64,000 nt of DNA, from NCBI GenBank assembly GCA_001799285.1, contig MGTD01000011.1, forward strand, positions 809-64,808. The letters run 5' to 3'. The DNA comes from Deltaproteobacteria bacterium RIFOXYD12_FULL_56_24. Lineage in GTDB: Bacteria; Desulfobacterota; Desulfobulbia; Desulfobulbales; Desulfurivibrionaceae. The notes under the pieces are model-generated. The model ran no database searches. It was given only the letters and a program-made list of their open reading frames with translations, and had not been told where the DNA came from. A program made the position numbers and the translations under genes. Shown one piece after another: positions 42,343 to 50,109 of the stretch. Position 1 is the stretch's first letter. Every line of letters starts with the position of its first letter.

Positions 42343-42369
42343 TCAAGCCCGGCCCAGGGTGGCCGATAC
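42343..42369 (+). promoter_or_regulatory. Sigma-28 (FliA) promoter of the flagellin gene
   Basis: TCAA (42343-42346), a 15-base gap, then GCCGATAC (42362-42369), against consensus TAAA-N15-GCCGATAA: one mismatch in each half. The start should be near 42376, giving a leader of about 185 bases. Late-class flagellin control by FliA is the norm. Confidence 0.8.
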
Positions 42370-42421
42370 GCTCTATGACATCACAGAACTATTTCTTTTT
42401 ACTTCTTCTTAAGGGAGGTGA

Positions 42422-42466
42422 ATGCCGACAGTAAAGACCAGAAGGGCAGGGCAGCGCAAAGCGTAA
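42422..42466 (+). CDS. Possible 14-codon basic leader peptide
   Basis: AAGGGAGGTGA directly precedes an ATG that opens MPTVKTRRAGQRKA and a TAA stop. The Shine-Dalgarno match is near perfect but only three bases separate GGAGG from the ATG, which is short. With five Lys/Arg in fourteen residues it could be a translated leader that tunes the flagellin message, or a decoy ribosome site. Confidence 0.35.
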   Translation: MPTVKTRRAGQRKA

Positions 42467-42484
42467 TCCAGGCAAATTTTTTTA

Positions 42485-42530
42485 GGGGGAAACGGATTTC
42501 CCTCTGCAAATCGTCGGCACTAAGGCCGAC
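42485..42530 (+). promoter_or_regulatory. Flagellin leader hairpins, candidate CsrA site
   Basis: Hairpin 1 (42485-42504) has an 8-bp stem around loop CGGA, placing the GGA in the loop as in strong CsrA sites. Hairpin 2 is GTCGGC-actaag-GCCGAC (42513-42530). A second GGA is at the ribosome site (GGACGGAGGAAG, 42546-42557). Paired GGA sites, one at the ribosome site, fit CsrA/FliW-type control of flagellin translation; inferred. Confidence 0.5.
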
Positions 42531-42562
42531 AAACTACCAAATCATGGACGGAGGAAGTAATC

Positions 42563-45500
42563 ATGTCATTAAGAATCAACACCAACATCGCAGCATTGAC
42601 CGCTCATAGCAACATGATCAAGAATGACAACGGCTTGAGCGCTTCATTGGAGAAATTGTCTTCTGGCCTGCGGATTAACAAAGCCGCAGATGACGCTGCC
42701 GGCATGGCCATTGCCGACGCCCTGAAGTCTCAGTTCCTGGGTCTTGGCCAGGCGGTCAGAAACGCCAGTGATGGTATTTCCATGGTGCAGACCGCGGATG
42801 GCGCCTTGGACGAATCCATTAAGATCGTTAACACCATCAAGACCAAGTCAATCCAGGCGGCCCAGGACGGGCAGACCACGGACTCGAGAAAGGCCATCCA
42901 GGCGGATATTACCAAGCTCCTGGAAGAGCTTGATGCTATTGCTAAGACCACGGCTTTTAACGGCCAGAAACTGCTGTCCGGCAATTTTACCAATAAGAAA
43001 TTCCAGGTTGGCGCTTACTCGCAGGAAACGGTAAGTATCTCCATCGCCTCTGCAGAGTCGACCAAGGTTGGTCATGTCAACACTTCTCAGTTGACTTTTG
43101 CCAATGTCGGGACTGCCGAACTTTCCATCTACGATCAGCAGGGTACCGCTTATAATCTGAGTGCCATCGCGATCTCTAACGACAACACTCGTGAACACAG
43201 CTTGGGCGCGGTGGCTGATGCTATTAACAAGCTTTCTGACGTGCTTGGTGTCTCCGCCTCTGCCGTTGTTCGTTCGACCACCAGCACTGCTGTGGCTGCT
43301 GGTTCGACCGGCAGCGACTTTGCTATTAACGGTCAAATCATCGGTACTGTGGATGTGCTGGCCAGTGATTCCACTGGCGCCTTGGCCAAGGCGATCAACG
43401 CTAAGACCACCGATCATGGCGTTTTTGCCAGTGTGGATTATTCTGGCAAGATGACCTTGACCTCTAACGATGGCAGGGCTATCGTGGTCACCGGCGATGA
43501 TGGCGATGCTTTCGGTTCTGTCTCTATGGATACCTTGGGCTATATCACCCTGACCCAGTCTGGCTCGTCTCAGGCGAGGATCGAAAACTCCGGCACCGCG
43601 GCGATGGGCTACGCCGTCTCCACCGTGGCTGGTAATATCCAGCAGGATGCGGATACCGCCACCGCTGAAACCACAGCGGCCTCTCTCCTCAAAACCGATT
43701 CTATTCTCACATCGGGCACGGTCCTTGGCGCCGGCACCGCGATCACCAACGATGTCGCCACTACAGGAGTATCGGCCACCACCGGCGCTTTCACCGTTGC
43801 TTCCGGTTCCGAGTTGACCGCCGCCACTGTGCTGAATTCCGGCACCACTATGGCCCAGGCCATGACCGTTGAAGGGTTTACCGTCTCCGGCAGCACCTCG
43901 ATCGCCGGTACTTCTATCCTGACTGATCTCACGGTATTGGCATCGGGCACCACGCTTACCGCAAGCATCAACATTGATACTACAACGGCTCTCGCCGCCA
44001 CTACGCAAGTTTCCGTCGCCGCGCTTTCCTCCCTGGCCTCGGGCACGGTTCTTGGCTCAGGCACGGTGCTTACCAACGATGTCACCATTGCCGCCACCGG
44101 TGCATTGAACGGTAGCGTAACCCTGGCCGCGCTTTCCGACCTGGCTTCGGGGTCGGTGCTGGCTGCCGGTACGGTCCTCACCAACGACATCACCATCGAC
44201 GGCAAGACCGCGGTTGGCGATATCATCGCCTTCACCGGCTCCACCTTGATCACCGGCACGGAGCTACAGTCCGGCACCGCGATCAGCAATGATATCGCAA
44301 TTGCTGGATTCACCGTAGCCGGTGTGGTGGGTGGGACTGTGGCAGCCGGCACACAGCTTGCGAGTGGCACGGTTCTGCAGGGTGGTACCATTATCTCCGA
44401 TGCGGATAGGACGGCCATGGCTGGAATGACCGGCTATGTTGCAGGCAATTTCATTGATAATGGCAATAGCACATGGACAGTCTCTGGCGCTGCCAGTATG
44501 ACCATCTCCGGTGTCAATGCTACTGGCGGTGGTGGTGTGCAAACGTTTACGTTGACTTCTAGCGCTCTCCTCAGCGCTGAGACCACGGTTAGTGGTGGTA
44601 CAGTCATTGGTGACGGTTCTCAATTCAACGGAGACGACCTGACCCTTTCCTCCGGCTCGGTACTGACCGCCAACATGACCCTGAAGGCCGGATCGATTCT
44701 CTCGGGGAACACCATCCTCAAAACCGGCTCCTCCGCGGTGGGTGATGATCTGACCCTGGCCGGGGACCATATGAACCTTGCAAATGAGATGACTCTGCTG
44801 GCTACCTCGCAAATCGCCAGTGGTTCGACCGTGAATGCGGATTCCACCACCGTTTCGGATAGCCTGACCCTGCTGGGTGACCATGTCCTGACGGTGGCGA
44901 TGACCCTGGGTGAAGGTTCAAACCTGCTGGAAGGTTCGGTCCTGCAAACCGGTTCCTCCACCTCGGGTGTAGTTTTGACCCTGAATGGTGACCAGGCCTT
45001 AGGCGCCACCATGACCCTCGCTGTCGGGTCGACGGTATCCGGCGGCAGTACGCTGGCTACCGGCTCGGTGGCCGCTGCCAATGACCTCACCCTCGATGTC
45101 GACCAGACCTTGACCGCAGATCTGAGCCTCGGCGTCGGCTCGCTGGTGAACAGCGGCAGCACCCTGGCGGCCGGCTCGGTGGCGGCAGCCGATGATGTTA
45201 CCCTCAGCGGCAGCAACACCCTCACCGCCGACATGACCCTGGCGATCGGTTCGACCCTGGCCAGTGGTTCAACTTTGGAAGACGGTTCTACCTTCGGGGC
45301 GACCATCACCCTGGCGGCTAGCGTAACCGTGGACGGCGCCGGGATGAACCTGGCGGCCGGTTCGATGGTCGCCGATGGCAGCACCATTGCCTCTGGTACC
45401 GTGCTGGCTAACGATATCATCGCCTCCTTTGGTGGTGTTACCTCACAGTATACCGCCGGCACCACCTTGACAGATGATGTTGTCTTGGTCGGCGACCATA

Positions 45501-45943
45501 CCCTGGCCAGTGACCAGGATGTGGCGGCCGATTCCATATTGCTGTTAACCTCCGAACTGGCAGCCAATGACGCCGACGGCTCCACCGGTTCCGGCGCCTT
45601 TGCAACCCAGGGCAGCGCCACCATGTCCCGGCTGTCTGAGATCAGTGTTCTTACCCAGGAAGGGGCGCAGACAGCAATCGCGGTTGCTGAATCGGCGTTG
45701 AAGGATCTGGATAAGGTGCGGTCTGATCTCGGTTCCGTACAGAACCAGCTGACCTCCACCATTGCCAACCTGAGTGCCACCAAGGTTAACATCGCTTCTG
45801 CTGAATCCAGCATCCGTGACGTTGACTTTGCTGAGGAAGCTGCAAACTTCTCCAAGATGCAGATCCTCACTCAGGCCAGCTCTTTTGCCATGGCTCAGGC
45901 CAACGCCAGCAGCCAGACTGTTTTGAGTCTGCTGCAGGGGTAA
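42563..45943 (+). CDS. fliC: Giant flagellin with repeat-rich central domain
   Basis: The conserved D0/D1 ends are present: MSLRINTNIAALTAHSNM, KLSSGLRINKAADDAAGMAIA and NASDGISMVQTADGALDE over residues 1-180, and SALKDLDKVRSDLGSVQNQL, ASSFAMAQANASSQTVLSLLQ over about 1045-1126. Between them lie roughly 860 residues of Gly/Ser/Thr/Ala-rich sequence, compared with about 200-300 in a normal flagellin. From about residue 693 to 914 there are six near-tandem units of 36-38 residues, patterned LTLxGDxxLxxxMTLxxGS then xLxxGSxLxTGS. An earlier set (about 365-620) uses SGTVLxxGTxLTND. The pattern suggests stacked beta turns or a solenoid on the filament surface, and is rich in Ser/Thr for glycosylation. 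GGAGGAAG lies six bases before the ATG. Confidence 0.95.
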   Translation: MSLRINTNIAALTAHSNMIKNDNGLSASLEKLSSGLRINKAADDAAGMAIADALKSQFLGLGQAVRNASDGISMVQTADGALDESIKIVNTIKTKSIQAAQDGQTTDSRKAIQADITKLLEELDAIAKTTAFNGQKLLSGNFTNKKFQVGAYSQETVSISIASAESTKVGHVNTSQLTFANVGTAELSIYDQQGTAYNLSAIAISNDNTREHSLGAVADAINKLSDVLGVSASAVVRSTTSTAVAAGSTGSDFAINGQIIGTVDVLASDSTGALAKAINAKTTDHGVFASVDYSGKMTLTSNDGRAIVVTGDDGDAFGSVSMDTLGYITLTQSGSSQARIENSGTAAMGYAVSTVAGNIQQDADTATAETTAASLLKTDSILTSGTVLGAGTAITNDVATTGVSATTGAFTVASGSELTAATVLNSGTTMAQAMTVEGFTVSGSTSIAGTSILTDLTVLASGTTLTASINIDTTTALAATTQVSVAALSSLASGTVLGSGTVLTNDVTIAATGALNGSVTLAALSDLASGSVLAAGTVLTNDITIDGKTAVGDIIAFTGSTLITGTELQSGTAISNDIAIAGFTVAGVVGGTVAAGTQLASGTVLQGGTIISDADRTAMAGMTGYVAGNFIDNGNSTWTVSGAASMTISGVNATGGGGVQTFTLTSSALLSAETTVSGGTVIGDGSQFNGDDLTLSSGSVLTANMTLKAGSILSGNTILKTGSSAVGDDLTLAGDHMNLANEMTLLATSQIASGSTVNADSTTVSDSLTLLGDHVLTVAMTLGEGSNLLEGSVLQTGSSTSGVVLTLNGDQALGATMTLAVGSTVSGGSTLATGSVAAANDLTLDVDQTLTADLSLGVGSLVNSGSTLAAGSVAAADDVTLSGSNTLTADMTLAIGSTLASGSTLEDGSTFGATITLAASVTVDGAGMNLAAGSMVADGSTIASGTVLANDIIASFGGVTSQYTAGTTLTDDVVLVGDHTLASDQDVAADSILLLTSELAANDADGSTGSGAFATQGSATMSRLSEISVLTQEGAQTAIAVAESALKDLDKVRSDLGSVQNQLTSTIANLSATKVNIASAESSIRDVDFAEEAANFSKMQILTQASSFAMAQANASSQTVLSLLQG

Positions 45944-45948
45944 GGTAG

Positions 45949-45990
45949 GGATGAGTGCTGAGTACTGAGTGCTTAGTGCTGAGAGCTTAG
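45949..45990. repeat. AGTGCTGAG-type degenerate tandem repeat after the flagellin gene
   Basis: GAGTGCTGAGTACTGAGTG followed by CTTAGTGCTGAGAGCTTAGG: short near-repeats of the kind also found at 3303-3366. Confidence 0.55.
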
Positions 45991-46020
45991 GAAAGGCAAA
46001 TAGCAAGTAAAACTCAACCG

Positions 46021-46057
46021 GGGGCGGTGGCTGGTAACAGCTGCCGCCCCTTTTTTA
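46021..46057 (+). terminator. Rho-independent terminator of the flagellin gene
   Basis: GGGGCGGTGGCTG (46021-46033), loop GTAA, CAGCTGCCGCCCC (46038-46050): 13 pairs including two G.U, followed by TTTTTTA. Placed 77 bases after the stop. Confidence 0.92.
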
Positions 46058-46070
46058 TTTGTTGAAAATG

Positions 46071-46087
46071 TGTAGCGTTACGTTACA
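46071..46087. promoter_or_regulatory. Candidate HigA operator
   Basis: TGTAGCG-TTA-CGTTACA is an inverted repeat with 6 of 7 pairs, three bases upstream of the first higB ATG. HigA antitoxins repress from such sites. Confidence 0.45.
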
Positions 46088-46095
46088 GTATGTCC

Positions 46096-46365
46096 ATGAT
46101 CAAGCATTTTAAACATCGTGGTCTCGCCTTGTTTTTCAAAACTGGATCTAAGACTGGAATACAGCCGCATCATGCTGCAAAGTTAAGTCGCCAGTTGAAG
46201 CAACTGGATCGCGCCAAAGTTCCCATGGACATGAATTTGCCGGGATGGAGATTGCATCAACTCTCAAACGGACATTGGTCAGTTTGGGTAAATGGTAATT
46301 GGCGACTCACCTTTGTTTTTGATGACGAAGGAGTAACTTTGGTGGATTATCAGGATTATCATTGA
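46096..46365 (+). CDS. higB: HigB/RelE-type toxin
   Basis: An 89-91 residue HigB host-inhibition toxin: [21 protein letters not shown] opens the fold, followed by [39 protein letters not shown] across the centre and [10 protein letters not shown] at the end. Such toxins cut mRNA on the ribosome. Start at 46096 (MIKHF) or 46090 (MSMIKHF). Toxin-first order is characteristic of higBA. Confidence 0.92.
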   Translation: MIKHFKHRGLALFFKTGSKTGIQPHHAAKLSRQLKQLDRAKVPMDMNLPGWRLHQLSNGHWSVWVNGNWRLTFVFDDEGVTLVDYQDYH

Positions 46366-46376
46366 AGGAGAATATC

Positions 46377-46679
46377 ATGGGACGAATGTTCAATCCCCCG
46401 CATCCGGGCGAAACATTGAAGGAAGATGTCTTGCCTGCTCTCGATCTCACCGTTACCGAGGCCGCGCGTCAACTCGGGGTGACCAGGACGGCGCTTTCTC
46501 GTGTACTCAACGGACATGCGGGGATCTCCCCGGAAATGGCCAGGCGGATTGAGGCCTGGTTGGGACAGGATCGAGGAGGTCGGGCAGAGTTGTGGCTCGG
46601 GATGCAGTTGGATTATGATTTGTGGCAGGCAGAACAAAAGCCGGCGCCTAAAGTAGAAAGGGCTCCTGCCGCGGTTTGA
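46377..46679 (+). CDS. higA: HigA-type antitoxin
   Basis: An XRE-family HTH antitoxin: [22 protein letters not shown], then [37 protein letters not shown] over residues about 25-62. AAGGAG lies six bases before the ATG at 46377, 11 bases after the higB stop. It should neutralise HigB and repress the promoter. Confidence 0.93.
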   Translation: MGRMFNPPHPGETLKEDVLPALDLTVTEAARQLGVTRTALSRVLNGHAGISPEMARRIEAWLGQDRGGRAELWLGMQLDYDLWQAEQKPAPKVERAPAAV

Positions 46680-46690
46680 CGGTTTTGGGC

Positions 46691-46939
46691 ATGAAACTTT
46701 TTCAGGATGAAAACTCGACGCACGAGCAGGTTTTCGGGCACTCGACAGATGCTGAATGCACGGCCCAGGAAGCGGCGGAGTATCTGGAAGTTTCAATTGC
46801 CACCTTACGGCGTTATGTGCAAGGGGGAAAACTTCGTCCGTGCAAGGTGGTGGGACGAAACCAGTTCTTTGCTGCCTATGAATTGAGAGCGCTTAAGCGA
46901 GCCTTGCGGAACGTGAAAAGAGGAGTGCTGAGCCCGTAG
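46691..46939 (+). CDS. Small HTH_17/excisionase-like DNA-binding protein
   Basis: An 82-residue protein with TAQEAAEYLEVSIATLRRYVQGGKLRPCKVVGRNQFF, the MerR-like excisionase helix-turn-helix. The ATG at 46691 is 11 bases after higA. A third gene behind higBA could add regulation, or be a leftover of a mobile element. Confidence 0.75.
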   Translation: MKLFQDENSTHEQVFGHSTDAECTAQEAAEYLEVSIATLRRYVQGGKLRPCKVVGRNQFFAAYELRALKRALRNVKRGVLSP

Positions 46940-47047
46940 GATGCGGTGAGCCTTGTGGGAGTTCCGGGGACATCATCCCGAACTATCGCGGTAAAAGCGA
47001 GGGGTCTACTCAACGGAGGTGTACCCCCTTGCTGGTCAATCTTTTGT

Positions 47048-47815
47048 TCAGTCCATTCCTGGACTGTTTGCCCCCATGATTTTGACCATTCTGGCCCTGC
47101 TTAATATTCGGGGAGTGAGTATTGCCAGAAACTTGTAGAGCGGCCCGCTGATCACCGTCGGTTGCGTCCGCTTTTTCAGGGCACGGATCGCTTCTTTGAC
47201 TACAACTTCAGGAGGATAAGACGGGCGATTAGTCTCTTTCGTTCTGGTTTTTCCTAAAGCAACCTGGTGAAAATCCGTATCGGTGACTCCTGGCAACAGA
47301 GCCATGACATAGATCTCTTTATCCTTGCATTCATACCAGAGCGCCTCGGTAAAGTTGGTGACGAAGGCCTTGGTGCCGCTGTAAACAGCCCCGCCAGGAA
47401 ACGGGAGGAGAGAAAGCACCGACGAAACATTGATCAGCGCAGCGCCTGCGGATGCAGTATTCAGGAAGACATGAGAAAGCTGAACCAAGGCGTTGATGTT
47501 AAGCTGAATTAGATTGTGGATTTTCTCGATGGGGATATTTTCGAACTTCTCGTATATCCCATATCCGGCGTTATTTATTAACAGCGAATATCTTGTGTCG
47601 TGTATCTCCTGTGAAACGGCAGCCAGATCATCTTTGTCAGTCAGATCCGCTCTGATAAGGCGGTGGCTGCCGCCGAGATCATCGACGAGCCGTCGGAGTT
47701 TCTCCTCATTTCTCGCAACGCAGGTAACCGTGTATCCTTCCTTGGCGAGCTCCTTCGCAAAAACTAAACCAATTCCACTGCTTGCCCCTGTTATAAGTGC
47801 ATTTGAGTTTTGCAT
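47048..47815 (-). CDS. Short-chain dehydrogenase (DltE/YqjQ-like)
   Basis: SDR fold with ALITGASSGIGLVFAKELAK at the start, an Arg after strand 2 (VTCVARNEEKLRRL) favouring NADPH, LLINNAGYGIYE, NVSSVLSLLPFPGGAVYSGTKAFV with Y-x3-K, and ALLPGVTDTDFH. The start at 47815 begins MQNSNALITG; a 23-codon extension to 47884 is arginine-rich and unlikely. Substrate unknown. Confidence 0.9.
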   Translation of the reverse strand: MQNSNALITGASSGIGLVFAKELAKEGYTVTCVARNEEKLRRLVDDLGGSHRLIRADLTDKDDLAAVSQEIHDTRYSLLINNAGYGIYEKFENIPIEKIHNLIQLNINALVQLSHVFLNTASAGAALINVSSVLSLLPFPGGAVYSGTKAFVTNFTEALWYECKDKEIYVMALLPGVTDTDFHQVALGKTRTKETNRPSYPPEVVVKEAIRALKKRTQPTVISGPLYKFLAILTPRILSRARMVKIMGANSPGMD

Positions 47816-48150
47816 GAAAGGCCTCCTGCGTTTCAGGGGCTTCCGCCTTTGCGAGGCACCAGTGTGCCCCCAAACGGCCCCCATATCTCATGGATTTTAA
47901 GGTATCATGGCGGATGTTGCCGGACAACGGAAAAAGGGCATGGCGCCGGGTCAGGCTGAAAGCTTCGGTAAAAGCCGGCAAAAGAGCACGTAAGTCGGAT
48001 TACCACGGTGGCGAGGTGCTATTTTTCTTGCCGCTTGCATGAAGAGAAGCTGTTTTTTGCCCGGCATCCATGGTAGAATGCAATGGAAAGCTCTCCAATC
48101 GGTCGCTCCCCTGCGGGCGGCAATCTAATTACTTGTGATGGAGGAACTGC

Positions 48151-48684
48151 ATGGAACTACAAGTTGAAGGACGGAACCTGGAAATTCGGAAGGCTTGGCA
48201 GGAAAAGATTGATGAAGAAAAGGGGCGCCTTGATCGTCACCACCCTGGACTTGTTCATCATCTGCGCATCTCCATTGAGGAGACCGCCGGGCATAAGGCG
48301 GGCGGCCACGAGGTTCGCATGGTGGCTTCCATTCCCAATGACACCGTGGTTGTGAAAAGAAAGGGGGAGACGGTGCGACCCCTGCTGGTGGAGGCGTTCG
48401 ACACCCTTGGCCTCCAGTTGAAAGAGGTGCAGCGCAAGCGGCGGCAAAACGGCAAGGAGCCGGAGGCTGCGGCGGCTGGCCCGGCCATGGGCACCATCAA
48501 GAGCCTGTTCCCCTATGAGTCTTACGGCTTTCTTATGACCATGGGCGGTCAGGAGGTGTATTTTCACGAGAACGCCCTCAAGGATGCGACCATGGCCCAA
48601 CTGGCCGAAGGCGACGAGGTTCGTTTCGGAGAGGGCGAAGGGGATAAGGGGCCGACCGCGGCCTGGGTAAAGCTGGTTAAATAG
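48151..48684 (+). CDS. HPF/RaiA-like ribosome protein fused to a cold-shock-type domain
   Basis: Residues 1-95 match the hibernation factor fold (MELQVEGRNLEIRKAWQEKIDE, HHLRISIEE, VRMVASIPNDTVVVKRKGE, LLVEAFDTLGLQL). Residues 115-177 are a small OB-fold of cold-shock type: MGTIKSLFPYESYGFLMTMGGQEVYFHENAL with RNP-like aromatics, then LAEGDEVRFGEGEGDKGPTAAWVKLV split over the end. It probably binds stalled ribosomes or RNA in stress. Ribosome site GGAGG is present. Confidence 0.88.
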   Translation: MELQVEGRNLEIRKAWQEKIDEEKGRLDRHHPGLVHHLRISIEETAGHKAGGHEVRMVASIPNDTVVVKRKGETVRPLLVEAFDTLGLQLKEVQRKRRQNGKEPEAAAAGPAMGTIKSLFPYESYGFLMTMGGQEVYFHENALKDATMAQLAEGDEVRFGEGEGDKGPTAAWVKLVK

Positions 48685-48702
48685 AAGAGCAGCGTAAAAA
48701 CA

Positions 48703-48765
48703 AACGCAAAGTCGCAGAGGCGCAAAGAAATCGAAGAAAAGAACTCTTTTTTGCGTCTTTGCGTT
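48703..48765. repeat. CGCAAAG-family inverted repeat
   Basis: Left arm AACGCAAAGTCGCAGAGGCGCAAAG is at 48703-48727 and right arm TTGCGTCTTTGCGTT at 48751-48765. The arms pair with AT-rich sequence in the loop. Related to 6096-6277 and 28036-28096. It abuts structured element copy 5. Confidence 0.65.
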
Positions 48766-48774
48766 AGTTACTTC

Positions 48775-48982
48775 GTAACCGATCACGGGGTAAACCCACA
48801 AAGGTCAAATAACCACGGAATCACCCTTCGGGTATAAGTTTCGTTTTGCGCAGACAAGCTGCTCAACTCAGCTAAAAGCGGTCACAGGGTGCCGCAGGTT
48901 GCGACAAGCGGGTTGGCGATGCGTACTTTTGTACGTGAGCCGGACCGATCGCCGCAAGATGTGGTGCCCTGTGATCGCTTAC
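48775..48982 (+). repeat. Structured palindromic element, copy 5 (long form)
   Basis: Ends GTAACCGATCACGGGG and CCCTGTGATCGCTTAC. A left extension holds ACCC-ttc-GGGT and AGCTG/CAGCT hairpins, then a second left arm AAGCGGTCACAGGGTGCCGCAG that pairs with the right end. All four early stem imperfections are G.U on the plus strand. The inner hairpin is GGCGAT..GTAC-tttt-GTAC..GATCGCC. It lies in the leader region of nadA. Confidence 0.88.
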
Positions 48983-49013
48983 GATACTTCAGCAGGGAGT
49001 GAAAGATAGACAG

Positions 49014-50105
49014 ATGACCGTGTTGCAGCAGGTTGAGCTTGGCTCGGAATACCTGCAGGAAAAAGAAGAAGTAATCTGCCAAAGGATTGCCGCCCGCAAG
49101 AAAGAGCTGGGCGGCAATCTTTTGATTTTAGGGCATCACTACCAGCAGGAGGCGACCTTTCAGTTCGCCGACCTGACCGGGGATTCCCTCAAGCTGGCCC
49201 GCAATGCCGCCGAGGCCAAGGACCGCAAGTACATCGTTTTCTGCGGCGTGCATTTCATGGCCGAATCCGCCGACATCCTGACCGCGCCGGACCAGGTGGT
49301 GATCCTCCCCGATCTTAGGGCCGGCTGCCCCATGGCCGACATGGCCACCAGCGAAGAGGTGGTCTGGGCCTGGGAGGAGCTGGCCAAGGTGATTACCGGG
49401 CGGGTTGTCCCCGTGACCTATGTGAATTCCTCGGCCCTGCTCAAGGGTTTTGTCGGCAGGTACGGCGGCTCGGTCTGCACCTCGTCGAACGCCGAGCGGG
49501 TGCTGACCTGGGCCTTGTCCCAGGGCGACAAAGTTTTCTTTTTCCCAGACGAGCATCTGGGCCGCAATTCCGCCAGCACCCTTGGTATCCCGGACGACGA
49601 AGTGGTCCTCTGGCGGCGCGGTAAACCGTTGGGCGGCAATACCCCGGCTCAGCTGGAGAAGGCCAAGGTAATTCTCTGGGACGGCTACTGCACGGTGCAC
49701 ATGCAGTTCACCGCCGCCCATGTCGCCGCCTGGCGGGAGCGCGACCCCAAGGTGCGGATCATCGTCCACCCCGAGTGCCGGCACGAGGTGGTTAGCCGGG
49801 CCGATCAGTACGGCTCCACCGAGGCGATCATCACTGCGGTACGCGATTCCTTGCCGGGCAGCAAGTGGGCCATCGGTACCGAAATCAATCTGGTGAACCG
49901 GCTTAAACGGCTGTATCCTGACCGGGAGATCCATTCGCTCTCACCTTTTCAGTGCCTCTGCTCCACCATGTACCGGATCAAGCCCGCCTATCTGTTGTGG
50001 GTGCTGGACAACCTGGCCCAGGGGAGGGTGGTCAACCGGATCACCGTGGAGCCCGAGGTGGCGGCCGAGGCCAAACTTTCTCTCGATCGCATGCTGCGGA
50101 TCTGA
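49014..50105 (+). CDS. nadA: Quinolinate synthase
   Basis: Makes quinolinate from iminoaspartate and dihydroxyacetone phosphate with a 4Fe-4S cluster, in NAD synthesis. Landmarks are NLLILGHHYQQEATFQFAD, VFCGVHFMAESADIL, LPDLRAGCPMADMA, TYVNSSALLKG, VHPECRHEVV and FQCLCSTMYRI; three conserved cysteines bind the cluster. The ATG at 49014 or the in-frame GTG at 48999 could be the start. Four bases separate it from the cysteine desulfurase gene. Confidence 0.96.
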   Translation: MTVLQQVELGSEYLQEKEEVICQRIAARKKELGGNLLILGHHYQQEATFQFADLTGDSLKLARNAAEAKDRKYIVFCGVHFMAESADILTAPDQVVILPDLRAGCPMADMATSEEVVWAWEELAKVITGRVVPVTYVNSSALLKGFVGRYGGSVCTSSNAERVLTWALSQGDKVFFFPDEHLGRNSASTLGIPDDEVVLWRRGKPLGGNTPAQLEKAKVILWDGYCTVHMQFTAAHVAAWRERDPKVRIIVHPECRHEVVSRADQYGSTEAIITAVRDSLPGSKWAIGTEINLVNRLKRLYPDREIHSLSPFQCLCSTMYRIKPAYLLWVLDNLAQGRVVNRITVEPEVAAEAKLSLDRMLRI

Positions 50106-50109
50106 CCCT

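Noticed and set aside
44620-45870. 416-codon and 386-codon minus-strand frames inside the flagellin gene
   Set aside because: They result from the repetitive GC-rich Ser/Thr/Gly codons of the flagellin. No ribosome site or family is seen.
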